Source: Dyadobacter chenwenxiniae (lineage in GTDB: Bacteria > Bacteroidota > Bacteroidia > Cytophagales > Spirosomataceae). From it: a stretch of DNA of 64,000 nt. Positions 48,166 to 57,875 of this stretch are shown in pieces. The notes below the pieces were generated by a model, which made no database searches, was not told where the DNA came from, and saw nothing but the letters and a program-made list of their open reading frames with translations. Position 1 is the first letter of the stretch. Each line of letters begins with the position of its first letter. The stretch covers positions 6,949,001 to 7,013,000 of the forward strand of contig NZ_CP094997.1 in assembly GCF_022869785.1 (NCBI RefSeq), in the 5' to 3' direction. The position numbers were made by a program, and so were the translations under genes.

Positions 48166-49830
48166 TCAGGGATTTTGTTTCAGCACATTGGATCCCATAA
48201 TGTCGATCTGTGCTTGCGGGATCGGGAAATATTCACTTTTGCCTTTTATGAATGTCGCTCCGGAGAGATAAGTCCGCTTCTTGCTTTCTTTGGCCAGATA
48301 CGCATTCAACACCACATCAGCAACGCCCCAGCGAACCAGGTCAAAGTGTCTGTGGCCCTCCATCGCAAGCTCAACGCGACGCTCAAAACGAACCGCCTTT
48401 CTTGCATAATCCTTATTTGCAAAGGATGGATAAGGTTTTACAAGATAATTTGCCGCTGGCTTGCCCGCTTCGTTCGTCACCACCACATTAGCGGCACGAG
48501 TGCGCACCTGGTTGACCAGTTTCAAGGCCGCGGCCAGGTCATTTTCTTCCACTGCAACTTCCGCACGCATTAAAAGAACGTCCGCAAAACGGATTGCACG
48601 ATAGTTATTTGCATTGGCACGAGGGGATTCTGCGCCCGCGTTTTCGCCACTGTAAGCAAAGAACTTCTTGAAAGTATATGGCCCGCCGAAAGCCTGGTCC
48701 CTGATCCAGTTTTTACCAGGATGCACACCCCAGTTCAGGAATGGTAAACCTCTTCTGCCAACCGTCCAGTCGAGACGAGGGTCCAGTGTGCCGGTGTAAG
48801 GCGTGAATGCATCTGTAGAAGAAAGTCCTTCATCATTTGTCACATCCGCGTCATTGAACGTATCCAGCAATGGCAAGCCAGCGGCATCGGTTTTGAATGC
48901 ATTTACGAGGTTTTGAGTAGGCTGGTAAAATCCGCAGCAACCGCCGGGAGCAGATCCGTAAGGGAAGTTGTAATTGTCTCCCCAGCTTCCGTTCTGTCCG
49001 CCGCCACCGTCACCAACGGACATCTGCACTTCAAAAATAGACTCGCTATTGTTCTCCGTCGTGATCCGGAAATTATCGTGAAAGCTCGTTACCAAAGCAA
49101 ACGGCCCATTATTGATCACATCATCAAGCAATGGTTTCGCAGCTGTGAAGTCCTGCTGATACATGTGCACTTTGGCCAAAGTTGCCTTCGCGGTCCACTT
49201 GGTCGCACGGCCGGCCTGTGTTTTTGTTGCTGAAATATTGTCCACCGCAAATTGCAGATCCGCCTCAATGTTTGGCCAGATGTCCTTATCGTTTGGCAGG
49301 TTGATATAATCCGTCACTGTTTCATCCACATAAGGCACCATATTCCAAAGTTTCTTGGCTTCAAAATGATACCATGCTCTCAGGAAACGCGCTTCACCCA
49401 ATGCTTGTGCCTTTTCAGCTTCGGTCATATCGGTTGCGAGGGCGATGAGCTTGATGGTGTTGTTGGTGCGGGAGACACCGTCATAAACCGCCACCCATTT
49501 ATCATTATAGGCACCGATATCCGCTTGCGGAATGTAACGTTCAATGGTCGTGATCTGCGCCTGGTCACCCACGTCGCTGCCTTTGTATGCGTCGTCGGAG
49601 GCCACGGAACCGTAAATCCAGTTGCTCACCGATGAGGTGTTAACCGGACCTGCGCCCACGCCGTCGAGCAAACTGTATGCACCGATCAGGACTGCATTAA
49701 CGCCGTTTTTATTGGAAAGTGACTGCTCATTCCCCACGCCAAGCGGAGTGGTTTGCAGGAATTCATCGCCGCAGGAGGTCATTAACCCCATGCAAACCAG
49801 CGCTGTTAAGATTGATACTTTCTTGTTCAT
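48166..49830 (-). CDS. SusD/RagB-family outer-membrane lipoprotein
   Basis: The 554-residue protein has a lipoprotein signal with lipobox MTSC (MNKKVSILTALVCMGLMTSC) and GDEFLQTTPLG, typical of SusD. TPR-like segments include AEKAQALGEARFLRAWYHFEAKKLWNMVPYVDE and TKWTAKATLAKVHMYQQDFTAAKPLLDDV. The C-terminus has ALKLVNQVRTRA ... VRFERRVELAMEGHRHFDLVRWG ... YFPIPQAQIDIM. It partners the STN-type SusC encoded 48 nt upstream and presumably binds the glycan processed by the fucosidases of this locus. Confidence 0.96.
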   Translation of the reverse strand: MNKKVSILTALVCMGLMTSCGDEFLQTTPLGVGNEQSLSNKNGVNAVLIGAYSLLDGVGAGPVNTSSVSNWIYGSVASDDAYKGSDVGDQAQITTIERYIPQADIGAYNDKWVAVYDGVSRTNNTIKLIALATDMTEAEKAQALGEARFLRAWYHFEAKKLWNMVPYVDETVTDYINLPNDKDIWPNIEADLQFAVDNISATKTQAGRATKWTAKATLAKVHMYQQDFTAAKPLLDDVINNGPFALVTSFHDNFRITTENNSESIFEVQMSVGDGGGGQNGSWGDNYNFPYGSAPGGCCGFYQPTQNLVNAFKTDAAGLPLLDTFNDADVTNDEGLSSTDAFTPYTGTLDPRLDWTVGRRGLPFLNWGVHPGKNWIRDQAFGGPYTFKKFFAYSGENAGAESPRANANNYRAIRFADVLLMRAEVAVEENDLAAALKLVNQVRTRAANVVVTNEAGKPAANYLVKPYPSFANKDYARKAVRFERRVELAMEGHRHFDLVRWGVADVVLNAYLAKESKKRTYLSGATFIKGKSEYFPIPQAQIDIMGSNVLKQNP

Positions 49831-49878
49831 ATCTATAAACTTGTAATTATCAGATAAGTAATGTCTATTTTGCCTTGA

Positions 49879-52800
49879 TTAAAATCCGAAATTGATACCC
49901 ACCTGGTACATTTTTGAATTGGGATAATTCCCCTGATCCACACCCAAAACAGTGCTTCCCGGTGTTGATCCAACCGAAGTAACTTCCGGATCAATGCCGC
50001 TGTATTTGGTAATGGTGAACAGGTTTTGCGCTTGCAGATAAATACGTGCACTTTCAAAACCGATTTTTGACAAAACACCTGATGGCAATGTGTATCCCAC
50101 GGTCAGGTTTTTCATACGGAAATAAGAACCATCCTCAATGAAATAGCTCGATGGCTGCTGGCTGCGGCTGTCGTTTGCATCCAGGATCGGAAGCACAGCG
50201 TCAGGGTTTTCTGGGGTCCAGGAATCATTCAGCATGCGCAGGCTTCTGTTACCGGCCTGATTGTTGAAGTCAACCCACCGTTTTACCATATTAATGATCT
50301 CGTTTCCTTTCACGCCCTGGAAGAATGCCGACACGTCGAAGTTTTTATAATTAACATTCAGGTTGATACCATAGGTAAAATCCGGGTGCGGGTTGCCCAG
50401 GAATTTGCGGTCGCTGTCGGTGATGGTGCCATCGCCGTCTGTGTCGTGGTATTTGTATTTACCAACTGCTGCATAACCCGGATATTTCGGCCCGTTATCC
50501 ACTTCACCCTGATTTTGGTAAATGCCGTCAATTTGCAAACCGTAGAATGAATACAATGGCATGCCTGCAACCGAACGCGTCCAGGTATAACTGCGGATCG
50601 CAGGTCCAAGAAGCGTTGCGCTCGTGCTGTTGTTCAGCTTCATCACTTCATTTTTATAAGTCGAGAAGTTCACGCCTACGGAGTAAGTAAGGTCTCCGTT
50701 CATGGCTTTGTTATTGAAATCCAGTGCAAGGTCAATCCCTTTATTGTTCATTTCTCCCACATTCACAAACGGAATCGTGGCCACACCCTGCGTTGCCGGC
50801 AAGCTCACCTGATAAAGCATATCGGAAGTTGTACGATTATACAGATCCAGGTTGAAGTTGAACATGCCTTTCAGGAATGTCGCGTCCACACCAATGTTCG
50901 TCTGGGTAGTCGTTTCCCATTTTGCATCCGGGTTACCAAATGCTTCTGTGTCAAAACCGGGCTGAACAGCATTGTTAGAGCCATCAATCGCATAAGATGA
51001 TGCGCTCAGGCTTGAACGATATGTGCTGAAACCGTTATAGTTACCAATTTCCTGGTTACCCGTTTGTCCCCATCCCGCTCTGATTTTAAGATCGTCCAGC
51101 CAGGTCAATGGTTTCAAGAATGCTTCCTCGGAAAGTCTCCATCCCGCGCTGAATGCAGGGAATGTTCCGTAACGGTTGTTTTGTCCAAAACGGGAAGAGC
51201 CGTCCCGGCGCACCGTTGCTTCCAGCAAATAGCGGTCTTTCAATGCATAATTTATTTTACCAAAAGTCGAAAACAAGGCCCATTCATAACCTGCGCCGGT
51301 GTTGGCAATGCCCGCCGTTCCTGCGCTCAGGAACATATATTGAGGATCTTCTGAGAAGAAAGTGGTTCTGGTTGCAGTGAAATCGCGGCCCGTTCCTTTG
51401 ATCGCTTCCGTACCCAAAAGCACGCCGAGTTTGTGAATGTTCGCAAAGGTTTTGTTGTAATTCAATGTGTTTGACCAGGTCCAGTTGATGTCGTAAGCAT
51501 TGGCGTTGGTCAAAGCATTTGCTGCTTCAATTTCCGCTTCTTCCAAATCCATCAATGTGTAACCCACGCGGTTTGCAGCAGTAAGGTCAATGCCTATGCT
51601 CGATTTTGCAGTCAGATCTTTCAAAATGTCCACTTCCAGATAGGCGTTACCGAATGCACGGAAGTTGTTTGTCTGGTTTTTTCTGGTTCTGTAAAGCTGC
51701 GCAACAGGGTTTGTGGCAGGTCCAAGTCCGGATGCTCTGGTTGCTGCAAAGTTGCCCATAATGTCATAAACCGGAATGATGGAAGGAATGCGATATCCGT
51801 TTCCGACCGGGTTGCCATCCTGGTTATTGGCCGAGCTTATTGTTCCGTTGTTGTTGTAATAACCTTTGTTTTCAGTATAACTTACTTCCAGGTTTTCGCC
51901 CACACGAATGCGTTTTTTGAAAGTAAATTCTGTGTTCGACCGCAATGAGTAACGATTAAAAGAAGTATGGATTAGCACACCATCCTGCTTAAAATAGTTG
52001 AATGCAACCGCATATCTTCCTGTTTCCGATCCGCCTGTGGCGCCCACATTGTATTCCTGGATGGCAGCCGGACGGAGGATTTCCTTATGCCAGTCAGTTC
52101 CTTCCTTGTTAGCCTTTACGATCTGGTAAAAACCAGCGCGGTTGTAGTTGTATAAAGAAGGATTCACTTTTGGATCGCCTTCGAAAAGACCATAACTCGA
52201 CCCCGCCAGGATGTAGTCAGGAACAACAGCATTGTCTGCGTTTCCATATTGCGGATGCGAAGGCTTGCCATTCGTTAATACGCCCGCATTTTTGCGCTGC
52301 GTCCAAAGCAGATCGCCAAATTGCTGCGGATCTTTGATCAGGTCAAGCTCCACTTTGCCCGTTTGCAAGCCAGCTCTTGAATTGAATGTGAAGCGCGGCG
52401 CACCGGCTTTCCCTTTTTTGGTCGTAATGATGATAACACCGTTCGCCGCTCTTGAACCATAAATTGAAGCCGAAGACGCATCTTTCAGCACTTGCATGGA
52501 TTCAATGTTGTTTGGGTTAATGCTGTTCAGACCGCCTTTTGTAGGCACTCCATCGATCACATACAAAGGATCGTTGTTATTGATTGTTCCAAAACCGCGG
52601 ATACGAACGGTTGCTTCACCACCCGGCGAATTATTGGAAGTAACCGTAACCCCGGCAACACGTCCTTGTAACTGCTGGGCAACGTTAGGAGCTGCCACTT
52701 TGGTCAATTCTACTGCGTCCACAGTGGAAACAGCGCCGGTAATGTCCCTTTTGGACTGAGAAGAATAACCGGTTACAACCACTTCCGACAGTGCTTTCAC

Positions 52801-53451
52801 ATCCGACTGCAAAGTGATTTCCACCATTGATTTGTTGGTAATATCCACTTCCATCGTCAGGAAGCCGATTGACGACACGACCAATGTTGTGCTGCCATCG
52901 GGAACGGTCAGTGAAAAAGCGCCATCCGCGTCAGTGGTCGTTCCGACAGACGAGCTGCCTTTCAAAACCACCGTTGCTCCCGGAACTGTTGCACCGGTTG
53001 CGTCCTTTACCTGCCCTTTAACGGGTACGTCAACGGGTTGGGTCATTTTTGTAGACGAACCAGGGCTTTGCGCAGGTGCCGTTTTGGGTGATGCTCTTTT
53101 CAACAAGATCTGCTTGCCGGAAACTTCGTAAGTGACCTGCAAAGGGGTAAGGAAATTGTTCAGGATGGCTTCCAGTTTTTCTTCTTTTGCACTGAAAGTA
53201 ACCGTGCGTTGTGAACCGATCAGTTCGGGGCTGTACATGAAATTCACGCCCGAAAGTTTACCGATCTGATTGAGTGCCGTTCCGATTTTTTGTTCCTTAA
53301 TGTTGATTGTCAACCTGCGGTTCAGCACTTCCTGGCCGAAGCCGTCGAATGCATAGGAAAGCCCGGAAAACAAGGTGATCATCAACATTTGCATGAGGCT
53401 GATTCTCATAATTTTAAGCAGGTAGTTCTGCCGGTAAAAGGTTTTTTTCAT
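49879..53451 (-). CDS. SusC/RagA-family TonB-dependent transducer with STN domain
   Basis: At 1190 residues it is longer than the other two SusC proteins because of an N-terminal STN domain (about residues 40-115: LTINIKEQKIGTALNQIGKLSGVNFMYSPELIG). A carboxypeptidase-like domain follows (VKGQVKDATGATVPGATVVLKGSS), then the plug (ALSEVVVTGYSSQSKRDITGAV, QLQGRVAGVTV, NDPLYVIDGVP, LKDASSASIYGSRAANGVIIITTKKG) and barrel, with terminal Phe. The STN domain contacts a FecR-type anti-sigma factor. fecR and an ECF sigma gene lie directly upstream, so uptake and gene control are linked. Confidence 0.97.
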   Translation of the reverse strand: MKKTFYRQNYLLKIMRISLMQMLMITLFSGLSYAFDGFGQEVLNRRLTINIKEQKIGTALNQIGKLSGVNFMYSPELIGSQRTVTFSAKEEKLEAILNNFLTPLQVTYEVSGKQILLKRASPKTAPAQSPGSSTKMTQPVDVPVKGQVKDATGATVPGATVVLKGSSSVGTTTDADGAFSLTVPDGSTTLVVSSIGFLTMEVDITNKSMVEITLQSDVKALSEVVVTGYSSQSKRDITGAVSTVDAVELTKVAAPNVAQQLQGRVAGVTVTSNNSPGGEATVRIRGFGTINNNDPLYVIDGVPTKGGLNSINPNNIESMQVLKDASSASIYGSRAANGVIIITTKKGKAGAPRFTFNSRAGLQTGKVELDLIKDPQQFGDLLWTQRKNAGVLTNGKPSHPQYGNADNAVVPDYILAGSSYGLFEGDPKVNPSLYNYNRAGFYQIVKANKEGTDWHKEILRPAAIQEYNVGATGGSETGRYAVAFNYFKQDGVLIHTSFNRYSLRSNTEFTFKKRIRVGENLEVSYTENKGYYNNNGTISSANNQDGNPVGNGYRIPSIIPVYDIMGNFAATRASGLGPATNPVAQLYRTRKNQTNNFRAFGNAYLEVDILKDLTAKSSIGIDLTAANRVGYTLMDLEEAEIEAANALTNANAYDINWTWSNTLNYNKTFANIHKLGVLLGTEAIKGTGRDFTATRTTFFSEDPQYMFLSAGTAGIANTGAGYEWALFSTFGKINYALKDRYLLEATVRRDGSSRFGQNNRYGTFPAFSAGWRLSEEAFLKPLTWLDDLKIRAGWGQTGNQEIGNYNGFSTYRSSLSASSYAIDGSNNAVQPGFDTEAFGNPDAKWETTTQTNIGVDATFLKGMFNFNLDLYNRTTSDMLYQVSLPATQGVATIPFVNVGEMNNKGIDLALDFNNKAMNGDLTYSVGVNFSTYKNEVMKLNNSTSATLLGPAIRSYTWTRSVAGMPLYSFYGLQIDGIYQNQGEVDNGPKYPGYAAVGKYKYHDTDGDGTITDSDRKFLGNPHPDFTYGINLNVNYKNFDVSAFFQGVKGNEIINMVKRWVDFNNQAGNRSLRMLNDSWTPENPDAVLPILDANDSRSQQPSSYFIEDGSYFRMKNLTVGYTLPSGVLSKIGFESARIYLQAQNLFTITKYSGIDPEVTSVGSTPGSTVLGVDQGNYPNSKMYQVGINFGF

Positions 53452-53563
53452 ACTTTTGATTGTTTTGGTGGTTATAAAAAATCAGCAAAATAATTCCCGC
53501 ATCCCATCCGGGTTTTACCCAGGGATTTATTCTTAGCGCCAGCATAGAGTGGGGGGGGTTACG

Positions 53564-53598
53564 AGGTGAATGATGTTGACGCATCGTTCACCTTTTTT
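53564..53598 (+). terminator. Plus-strand terminator-like hairpin between fecR and susC
   Basis: AGGTGAATGATG (53564-53575) pairs with CATCGTTCACCT (53582-53593), with one G-U on the plus transcript but a C-A mismatch on the minus transcript. TTTTTT follows on the plus strand. It therefore favours a plus-strand transcript, although no plus-strand gene precedes it. A run of eight G lies nearby at 53551-53558. Confidence 0.55.
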
Positions 53599-53613
53599 GT
53601 TTAGGTCAAATGG

Positions 53614-54753
53614 TTAAGGTTCAGGTGAATAATTATTACAGGGATTGCCTTTAATCGTTATTTTATCTTCACGCACTGCGTATTCTGCTTCTAGGATTGT
53701 ACAAATCCATTTCAGTTTATTTTCCAGCGGCTCATCGCCCAAAGTCGCGGTTATGCTGCACTGGGCCAGTGTTTCCCTATTGAAATCAATGTGGATTCCG
53801 TAAGCTTTTTCCAATGCCTCAAAAACATCCTTAACCGGTGTTTCTGAAAATGTAAAGTCCTGGTTTTCAATAGGAATGTTCAATAATATCGGGCTGCTAA
53901 GCGCCAGACGCGACAGCTTGAACTGGCTCCGTTCTAATGTGGCCTGCTGATTAGGCGTGAGCACGAGCGCCTGCAAAGCCTTGTCTTTCTTGTATTGGTC
54001 CGCCTTCAAATCGTTTTTAGAAAACACAGAAACCTTCCCGGTTTTAACTGCCACAATAACTTTGGAATCGCTTTGGCCGGCCTTAATGCTGAAACTCGTT
54101 CCGTGCACTTTCGCCACGAGTTCGTTCGCATAGACAAAAAACGGCTGCTCCGGATTTTTGGTTATTTCAAAAAACGCATCGCCAGTCAGAAACACCTCAC
54201 GCACCGGGCCGGAAAACTGTTTTGGAAACCTTATGCTGCTGTTTTTATGTAAAACAATGGCGCTTCCATCGGAAAGCCGCACATACTTTACAGCCTGATC
54301 CTGATTGGTGACTTCGGTAAATGTATCCGCATCGTCAATTTTCGAGACATTGTTTTTTAAGTCAAGTTTGAAATGCCCGTTTTTATATATTCCAAAAATC
54401 GCCAAAGCCAGACCAAGCAGTGTTACCAGCGTTGCGGCGACATTCCAGACTGTAAAATTGAGCCTTCTGAACGGGCTAATGCTCCGTGAGTTTTGTTCGC
54501 TTTCGATCCTTTTGGCCGTATTCAGCGCCTGGCTTACTTTGCTGGTAACGTGCTCGTCGGTCATGTTGGGTCCGGCAACCTGAAAAGATTCCAACACCTC
54601 TCTCGCTATGGCAATCGTTTCCTGTTTTTCCAGGTCGTCCCCAGCCCATTTGTTCCATTTTACATCATCCTCCGGCCGGTCACCATTTGACCAGGCAATG
54701 AAATCCGGGTTGGTGAGCAATGCTTGCAAAAGATTGGATGAACTGGAATGCAT
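53614..54753 (-). CDS. FecR-family anti-sigma factor
   Basis: The 379-residue protein has a cytoplasmic sigma-binding N-terminus (about 1-95) and one transmembrane helix near residues 108-128 (VWNVAATLVTLLGLALAIFGIY). The FecR core then appears: KYVRLSDGSAIVLHKNSSIRFPKQFSGPVREVFLTGDAFFEITKNPEQPFFVYANELVAKVHGTSFSI. The C-terminal DUF4974-type domain (FSETPVKDVFEALEKAYGIHIDF) is an STN-like fold that contacts the TonB transducer. It would hold the ECF sigma until the SusC barrel binds ligand. Confidence 0.96.
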   Translation of the reverse strand: MHSSSSNLLQALLTNPDFIAWSNGDRPEDDVKWNKWAGDDLEKQETIAIAREVLESFQVAGPNMTDEHVTSKVSQALNTAKRIESEQNSRSISPFRRLNFTVWNVAATLVTLLGLALAIFGIYKNGHFKLDLKNNVSKIDDADTFTEVTNQDQAVKYVRLSDGSAIVLHKNSSIRFPKQFSGPVREVFLTGDAFFEITKNPEQPFFVYANELVAKVHGTSFSIKAGQSDSKVIVAVKTGKVSVFSKNDLKADQYKKDKALQALVLTPNQQATLERSQFKLSRLALSSPILLNIPIENQDFTFSETPVKDVFEALEKAYGIHIDFNRETLAQCSITATLGDEPLENKLKWICTILEAEYAVREDKITIKGNPCNNYSPEP

Positions 54754-54840
54754 ATGCGGAAATGCGGCTTTTCTTACATTATCCGATTATACTGGGTAAA
54801 TACTCAGTTGGGATAGAATATTTTTTCTTTGGTTCGGGAC

Positions 54841-55557
54841 TTAATATAAAATTTGGAAAAAAGAGCAGATGAGTATGGAGAAAGGCGGTGTGGAAATCCA
54901 CATATTCCGCAGGTTATGCAACGCGCGCTGAATAATGTTACTAACCGATTGTGAGTTGATAGAGAGTAGTCTGCCGATTTCCTCGGGTTGCAGATTCTGG
55001 AAAAAACGAAGATAAATTACTTCCTGCTGCCGGACGGGCAACTGATCAACCGCATTTTTGACTTGCTTTTTGAGCGCATATTCATGCTCACGCTGAATGA
55101 GAAAATCTTCGCACGAAAATTCCGTATTCATGTCCTCAAACCGATCAGTCAGCTCCACTTCTTCCAAAAGCGGTTTGATCGTTTTCAGCATGCGGTGACG
55201 GAAAGATTTGATCAGGTAAAACTTAACAGAAGGCGTATCATTGATCGTCTCGCGGTGGAGCCACAGATGCACAAGCAAATCCTGCAATGTGTCCTCGACA
55301 ACTTGCATGTTTAACGTAAACCGTTGTCCGTATTGAATCAGGGTGCGATAGTAGCGATGCGAAAGTTCGGTAAAGGCGTCTTCATCCCCGCTACGGAAGT
55401 AATTCCAAAGAATAGCATCGTCGGTATGTTCTGAAAACTGCGCCAATGTAATCGGAGTAAGAGGCTGATCTAACCAAAAATAGGCATTGTGATTTATATA
55501 TAAAATACTGTTTTGCAAATTATTCGAATAACAAAATTTAATTGTCCAATTCTGCAA
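54841..55557 (-). CDS. ECF-type RNA polymerase sigma factor
   Basis: Up to 238 residues. Region 2 appears as DEDAFTELSHRYYRTLIQYGQRFTLNMQVVEDTLQDLLVHLWLHRE. Region 4 is VDQLPVRQQEVIYLRFFQNLQPEEIGRLLSINSQSVSNIIQRALHNLR. It belongs to the Bacteroidota group paired with FecR anti-sigma factors. The frame opens at TTG 55557 with no convincing ATG before region 2, so the start is uncertain and roughly 35-45 N-terminal residues may not be real. It heads the sigma, fecR, susC and susD run. Confidence 0.92.
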   Translation of the reverse strand: MQNWTIKFCYSNNLQNSILYINHNAYFWLDQPLTPITLAQFSEHTDDAILWNYFRSGDEDAFTELSHRYYRTLIQYGQRFTLNMQVVEDTLQDLLVHLWLHRETINDTPSVKFYLIKSFRHRMLKTIKPLLEEVELTDRFEDMNTEFSCEDFLIQREHEYALKKQVKNAVDQLPVRQQEVIYLRFFQNLQPEEIGRLLSINSQSVSNIIQRALHNLRNMWISTPPFSILICSFFQILY

Positions 55558-55580
55558 AAAGACAACACAGATGCGTTAAT

Positions 55581-55614
55581 AAAAAAGAAAAGTCACGCCT
55601 TTGAGCGTGACTTT
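55581..55614 (-). terminator. Terminator after the first fucosidase gene
   Basis: AAAGTCACGC (55589-55598) pairs with GCGTGACTTT (55605-55614). On the minus strand the stem is followed by TCTTTTTT. It separates the GH29 gene from the sigma gene downstream. Confidence 0.85.
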
Positions 55615-55635
55615 AACTTAAAATGTTTCTGTAAG

Positions 55636-57099
55636 TTACTCGGAATCTTTATATAAACCGAACTCACTAATGGCGACGCTCACCGGAGATTTGATGATTC
55701 TCAGCCGCACTTTTTGGGTAGTCACAGGTGTCGCAAGTTTAACGATTCTTTTTGCGCCAATGCTGGTTCCTTTGTGAATTTCCTTCCAGGCACTGCCATC
55801 CCAGCTGTCAACGGCAAACTCTTCAATGCGCTGTCCGAGCTTGATAAATTCCTGCAAACTGATAATGTCAAACGTCACCGGCTGGCTCAGGTCAATGACC
55901 ACTTCGGGTGTTTTGAAATCATCATCCGTCGCCCAATAGGTCTCAGGTTTGCTGTCCAGGATATTTTTTGCGCTGTAAATGGAGTTGTATCCGCGGACAT
56001 TCACGGCTTTCGAGCCGGCGCGGGCGATCAGGTTCGTCGCAAATGTCGCCTTAACGTGGTCGCCGAATGACTTTAAGGCCGCAACGTCGTCTTCGTGCAG
56101 TTGTCCGCGCAAATCTGGCGCAAGTCCAAGATCAAGCGCTGCACCACGGCCAACGCTTTTGAGATACAGGTCAAATAGCTTTTCTGGTGTTTTTGGTTTT
56201 TCGGTCGGGTGGTAAAACCAGCCTTTGCGCAACGGAACGTCACATTCGGCAGGAATCCAGAACTTTCCGTTTCTTGTTCCGCCAGGATTTTCGGTGGCAT
56301 TGGCTTGCCCGGGAACTGCAACATTCTGTCCTTCGGAAGGTTTCGGTGTTAATGTCGCCCATGAAGTTTCGTTCACGCTTCCGTCCTCGTTGCCAGCCCA
56401 GCGCACATCCCACCCAATGTCGCTGAAAATACTGGCTGTCGGTTGCAGCTTGCGGGTCAGGTTCGTCCAGGTAGAATCCCACTGATAATAAGTGGTGTTA
56501 TCGATCGCGCGTTTTTCGCGGGCGCCGCCGTAGTAACCGTCGCCGCCATTAGCGCCATCGTGCCACGACATAAACAGTTCGCCGTAATTCGTATAAAGCT
56601 CGCGGAGCTGTTCTCTGTAAAGCGCCAGATAATCGGGCGTTCCGTATTTCGCACTGTTTCTGTCCCAGGGCGAGCAGTACACACCGAATTTTAGTCCGTG
56701 TTTTCTTGCTGCGTCCGCGACTTCCTTCACCAAATCGCCTTTCCCGCCACGGAATGGGCTTTTTGAAATGTTGTATTCAGTGGTTTTGGTCGGCCATAAT
56801 GCGAAGCCGTCGTGGTGCTTGGCAACAAGCACAATGCCTCTCAATCCACCCGCTTTGGCAGCCAGGACGATTTGTTCCGCATTAAAATCACTCGGATTGA
56901 ATGTCTTTGGATCAGCGTCTCCGAAGCCCCATTCTTTATTTTCGAATGTAGTAGGAGTGAAGTGCATAATGCCATAAACCTCGGTTTCGTGCCATGCAAC
57001 CTGCCTCGGGGCCGGCAAAGCGCCATAAGGTTTCGGAGGAGTCTGCGCAAAAGCGTTTAAAGTTGTTAAGAAAGCAAGTGCGGCTAAGGGTTTGATCAT
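55636..57099 (-). CDS. Alpha-L-fucosidase (GH29) with C-terminal discoidin-like domain
   Basis: The 487-residue protein has a signal peptide ending LNAFAQ. The GH29 barrel contains EVYGIMHFTPTTFENKEWGFGDADPKTFNPSDFNAEQ, LVAKHHDGFALWPT and KFGVYCSPWDRNS. The nucleophile Asp is in FMSWHDGANGGDGYYGG. After about residue 350 an F5/8 type C-like sandwich follows (AVNVRGYNSIYSAKNILDSKPETYWATDD ... IDLSQPVTFDIISLQE), which may bind glycan. It removes alpha-L-fucose in the periplasm or at the surface. The short-insert form resembles GH29-B-like members (alpha-1,3/1,4), but this is tentative. Confidence 0.93.
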   Translation of the reverse strand: MIKPLAALAFLTTLNAFAQTPPKPYGALPAPRQVAWHETEVYGIMHFTPTTFENKEWGFGDADPKTFNPSDFNAEQIVLAAKAGGLRGIVLVAKHHDGFALWPTKTTEYNISKSPFRGGKGDLVKEVADAARKHGLKFGVYCSPWDRNSAKYGTPDYLALYREQLRELYTNYGELFMSWHDGANGGDGYYGGAREKRAIDNTTYYQWDSTWTNLTRKLQPTASIFSDIGWDVRWAGNEDGSVNETSWATLTPKPSEGQNVAVPGQANATENPGGTRNGKFWIPAECDVPLRKGWFYHPTEKPKTPEKLFDLYLKSVGRGAALDLGLAPDLRGQLHEDDVAALKSFGDHVKATFATNLIARAGSKAVNVRGYNSIYSAKNILDSKPETYWATDDDFKTPEVVIDLSQPVTFDIISLQEFIKLGQRIEEFAVDSWDGSAWKEIHKGTSIGAKRIVKLATPVTTQKVRLRIIKSPVSVAISEFGLYKDSE

Positions 57100-57309
57100 C
57101 GTCAGGTATTGATATTTGATAAATAGAGTCAGCAGTGATTCGAAAAGTGAAGATCGGTTTTTTTAAAACAGATCACTAATTTTTGATTAGGATGTTGATT
57201 TTAAATAGTGGTCGACATAGAACACACATTTAAAGATTGAAAGCATAACAAAAATCTTAATTTAAATTCATAATTTCCCAATTCTTCAACGTTCAGCTTT
57301 AATGTTATC

Positions 57310-57597
57310 ATGTTAAATATCGTCGAAAATTACATGCAACTTAAAAAGAACATGGGTGCCCTGATCAATAAGTCTGGTTATAAAAATGCTTTTTTGGCGG
57401 AACAAATCGGGATGCCTGCTCCAACATTCAGTGTTAAAAAGCAACGCGGGAACTGGACCGAAAATGAAATGAAGCAGATTTTAGCCATTATCCAAAATGA
57501 AAAGCTTGAAGACTATTTCTTTCTTGAACTCATGAGGGCTGATGCCGAAGAACCGCGCCTTCCCATTGCTGATTTGAAGAAAGAAATGGAATGGTAG
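57310..57597 (+). CDS. HTH antitoxin of a RelE-type pair
   Basis: The 95-residue protein has a helix-turn-helix (about 22-45: GYKNAFLAEQIGMPAPTFSVKKQRG) and a C-terminal tail (LPIADLKKEMEW) that could bind the toxin. It overlaps the toxin gene by 7 nt and is upstream of it. The role rests on context and the HTH. The pair is inserted between two minus-strand fucosidase genes. Confidence 0.8.
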   Translation: MLNIVENYMQLKKNMGALINKSGYKNAFLAEQIGMPAPTFSVKKQRGNWTENEMKQILAIIQNEKLEDYFFLELMRADAEEPRLPIADLKKEMEW

Positions 57598-57875
57598 TTC
57601 AGTATGTTAAAAGGTTTGAAAAAGAATTAAAAAATACTCCGAATGACATTCAAAGAAAGGTTTTTAATGTCATTACGATTCTGGAATCTGCAACAAATCT
57701 TGAAAGCTCAGGTCTTGATTACAAGCGAATGGAGGGGCAGAAAAGCGGCGAAAACTACTATCGGATCCGCGTAGGTGATTGGAGGATAGGCATTGAATGC
57801 ATTCATCCCGACGTCACTTTGTTAAGGATCCTGAGTCGTGGCAGTATTTATAAATCCTTCCCCCCCAAATCCTAA
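57591..57875 (+). CDS. RelE/ParE-family toxin
   Basis: The 94-residue protein has the RelE order: VKRFEKELKNTPNDIQRKVFNVITILESATNLESSG, then YKRMEGQKSGENYYRIRVGDWRIGIECIHPDVTLLRILSRGSIYKSFP. The 'Y-Y-R-I-R-V-G-D-W-R-I-G' strand is diagnostic. Start codon choice follows the overlap with the antitoxin. The stop overlaps the stop of the minus-strand fucosidase by 4 nt (57872-57875). Confidence 0.9.
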   Translation: MVVQYVKRFEKELKNTPNDIQRKVFNVITILESATNLESSGLDYKRMEGQKSGENYYRIRVGDWRIGIECIHPDVTLLRILSRGSIYKSFPPKS

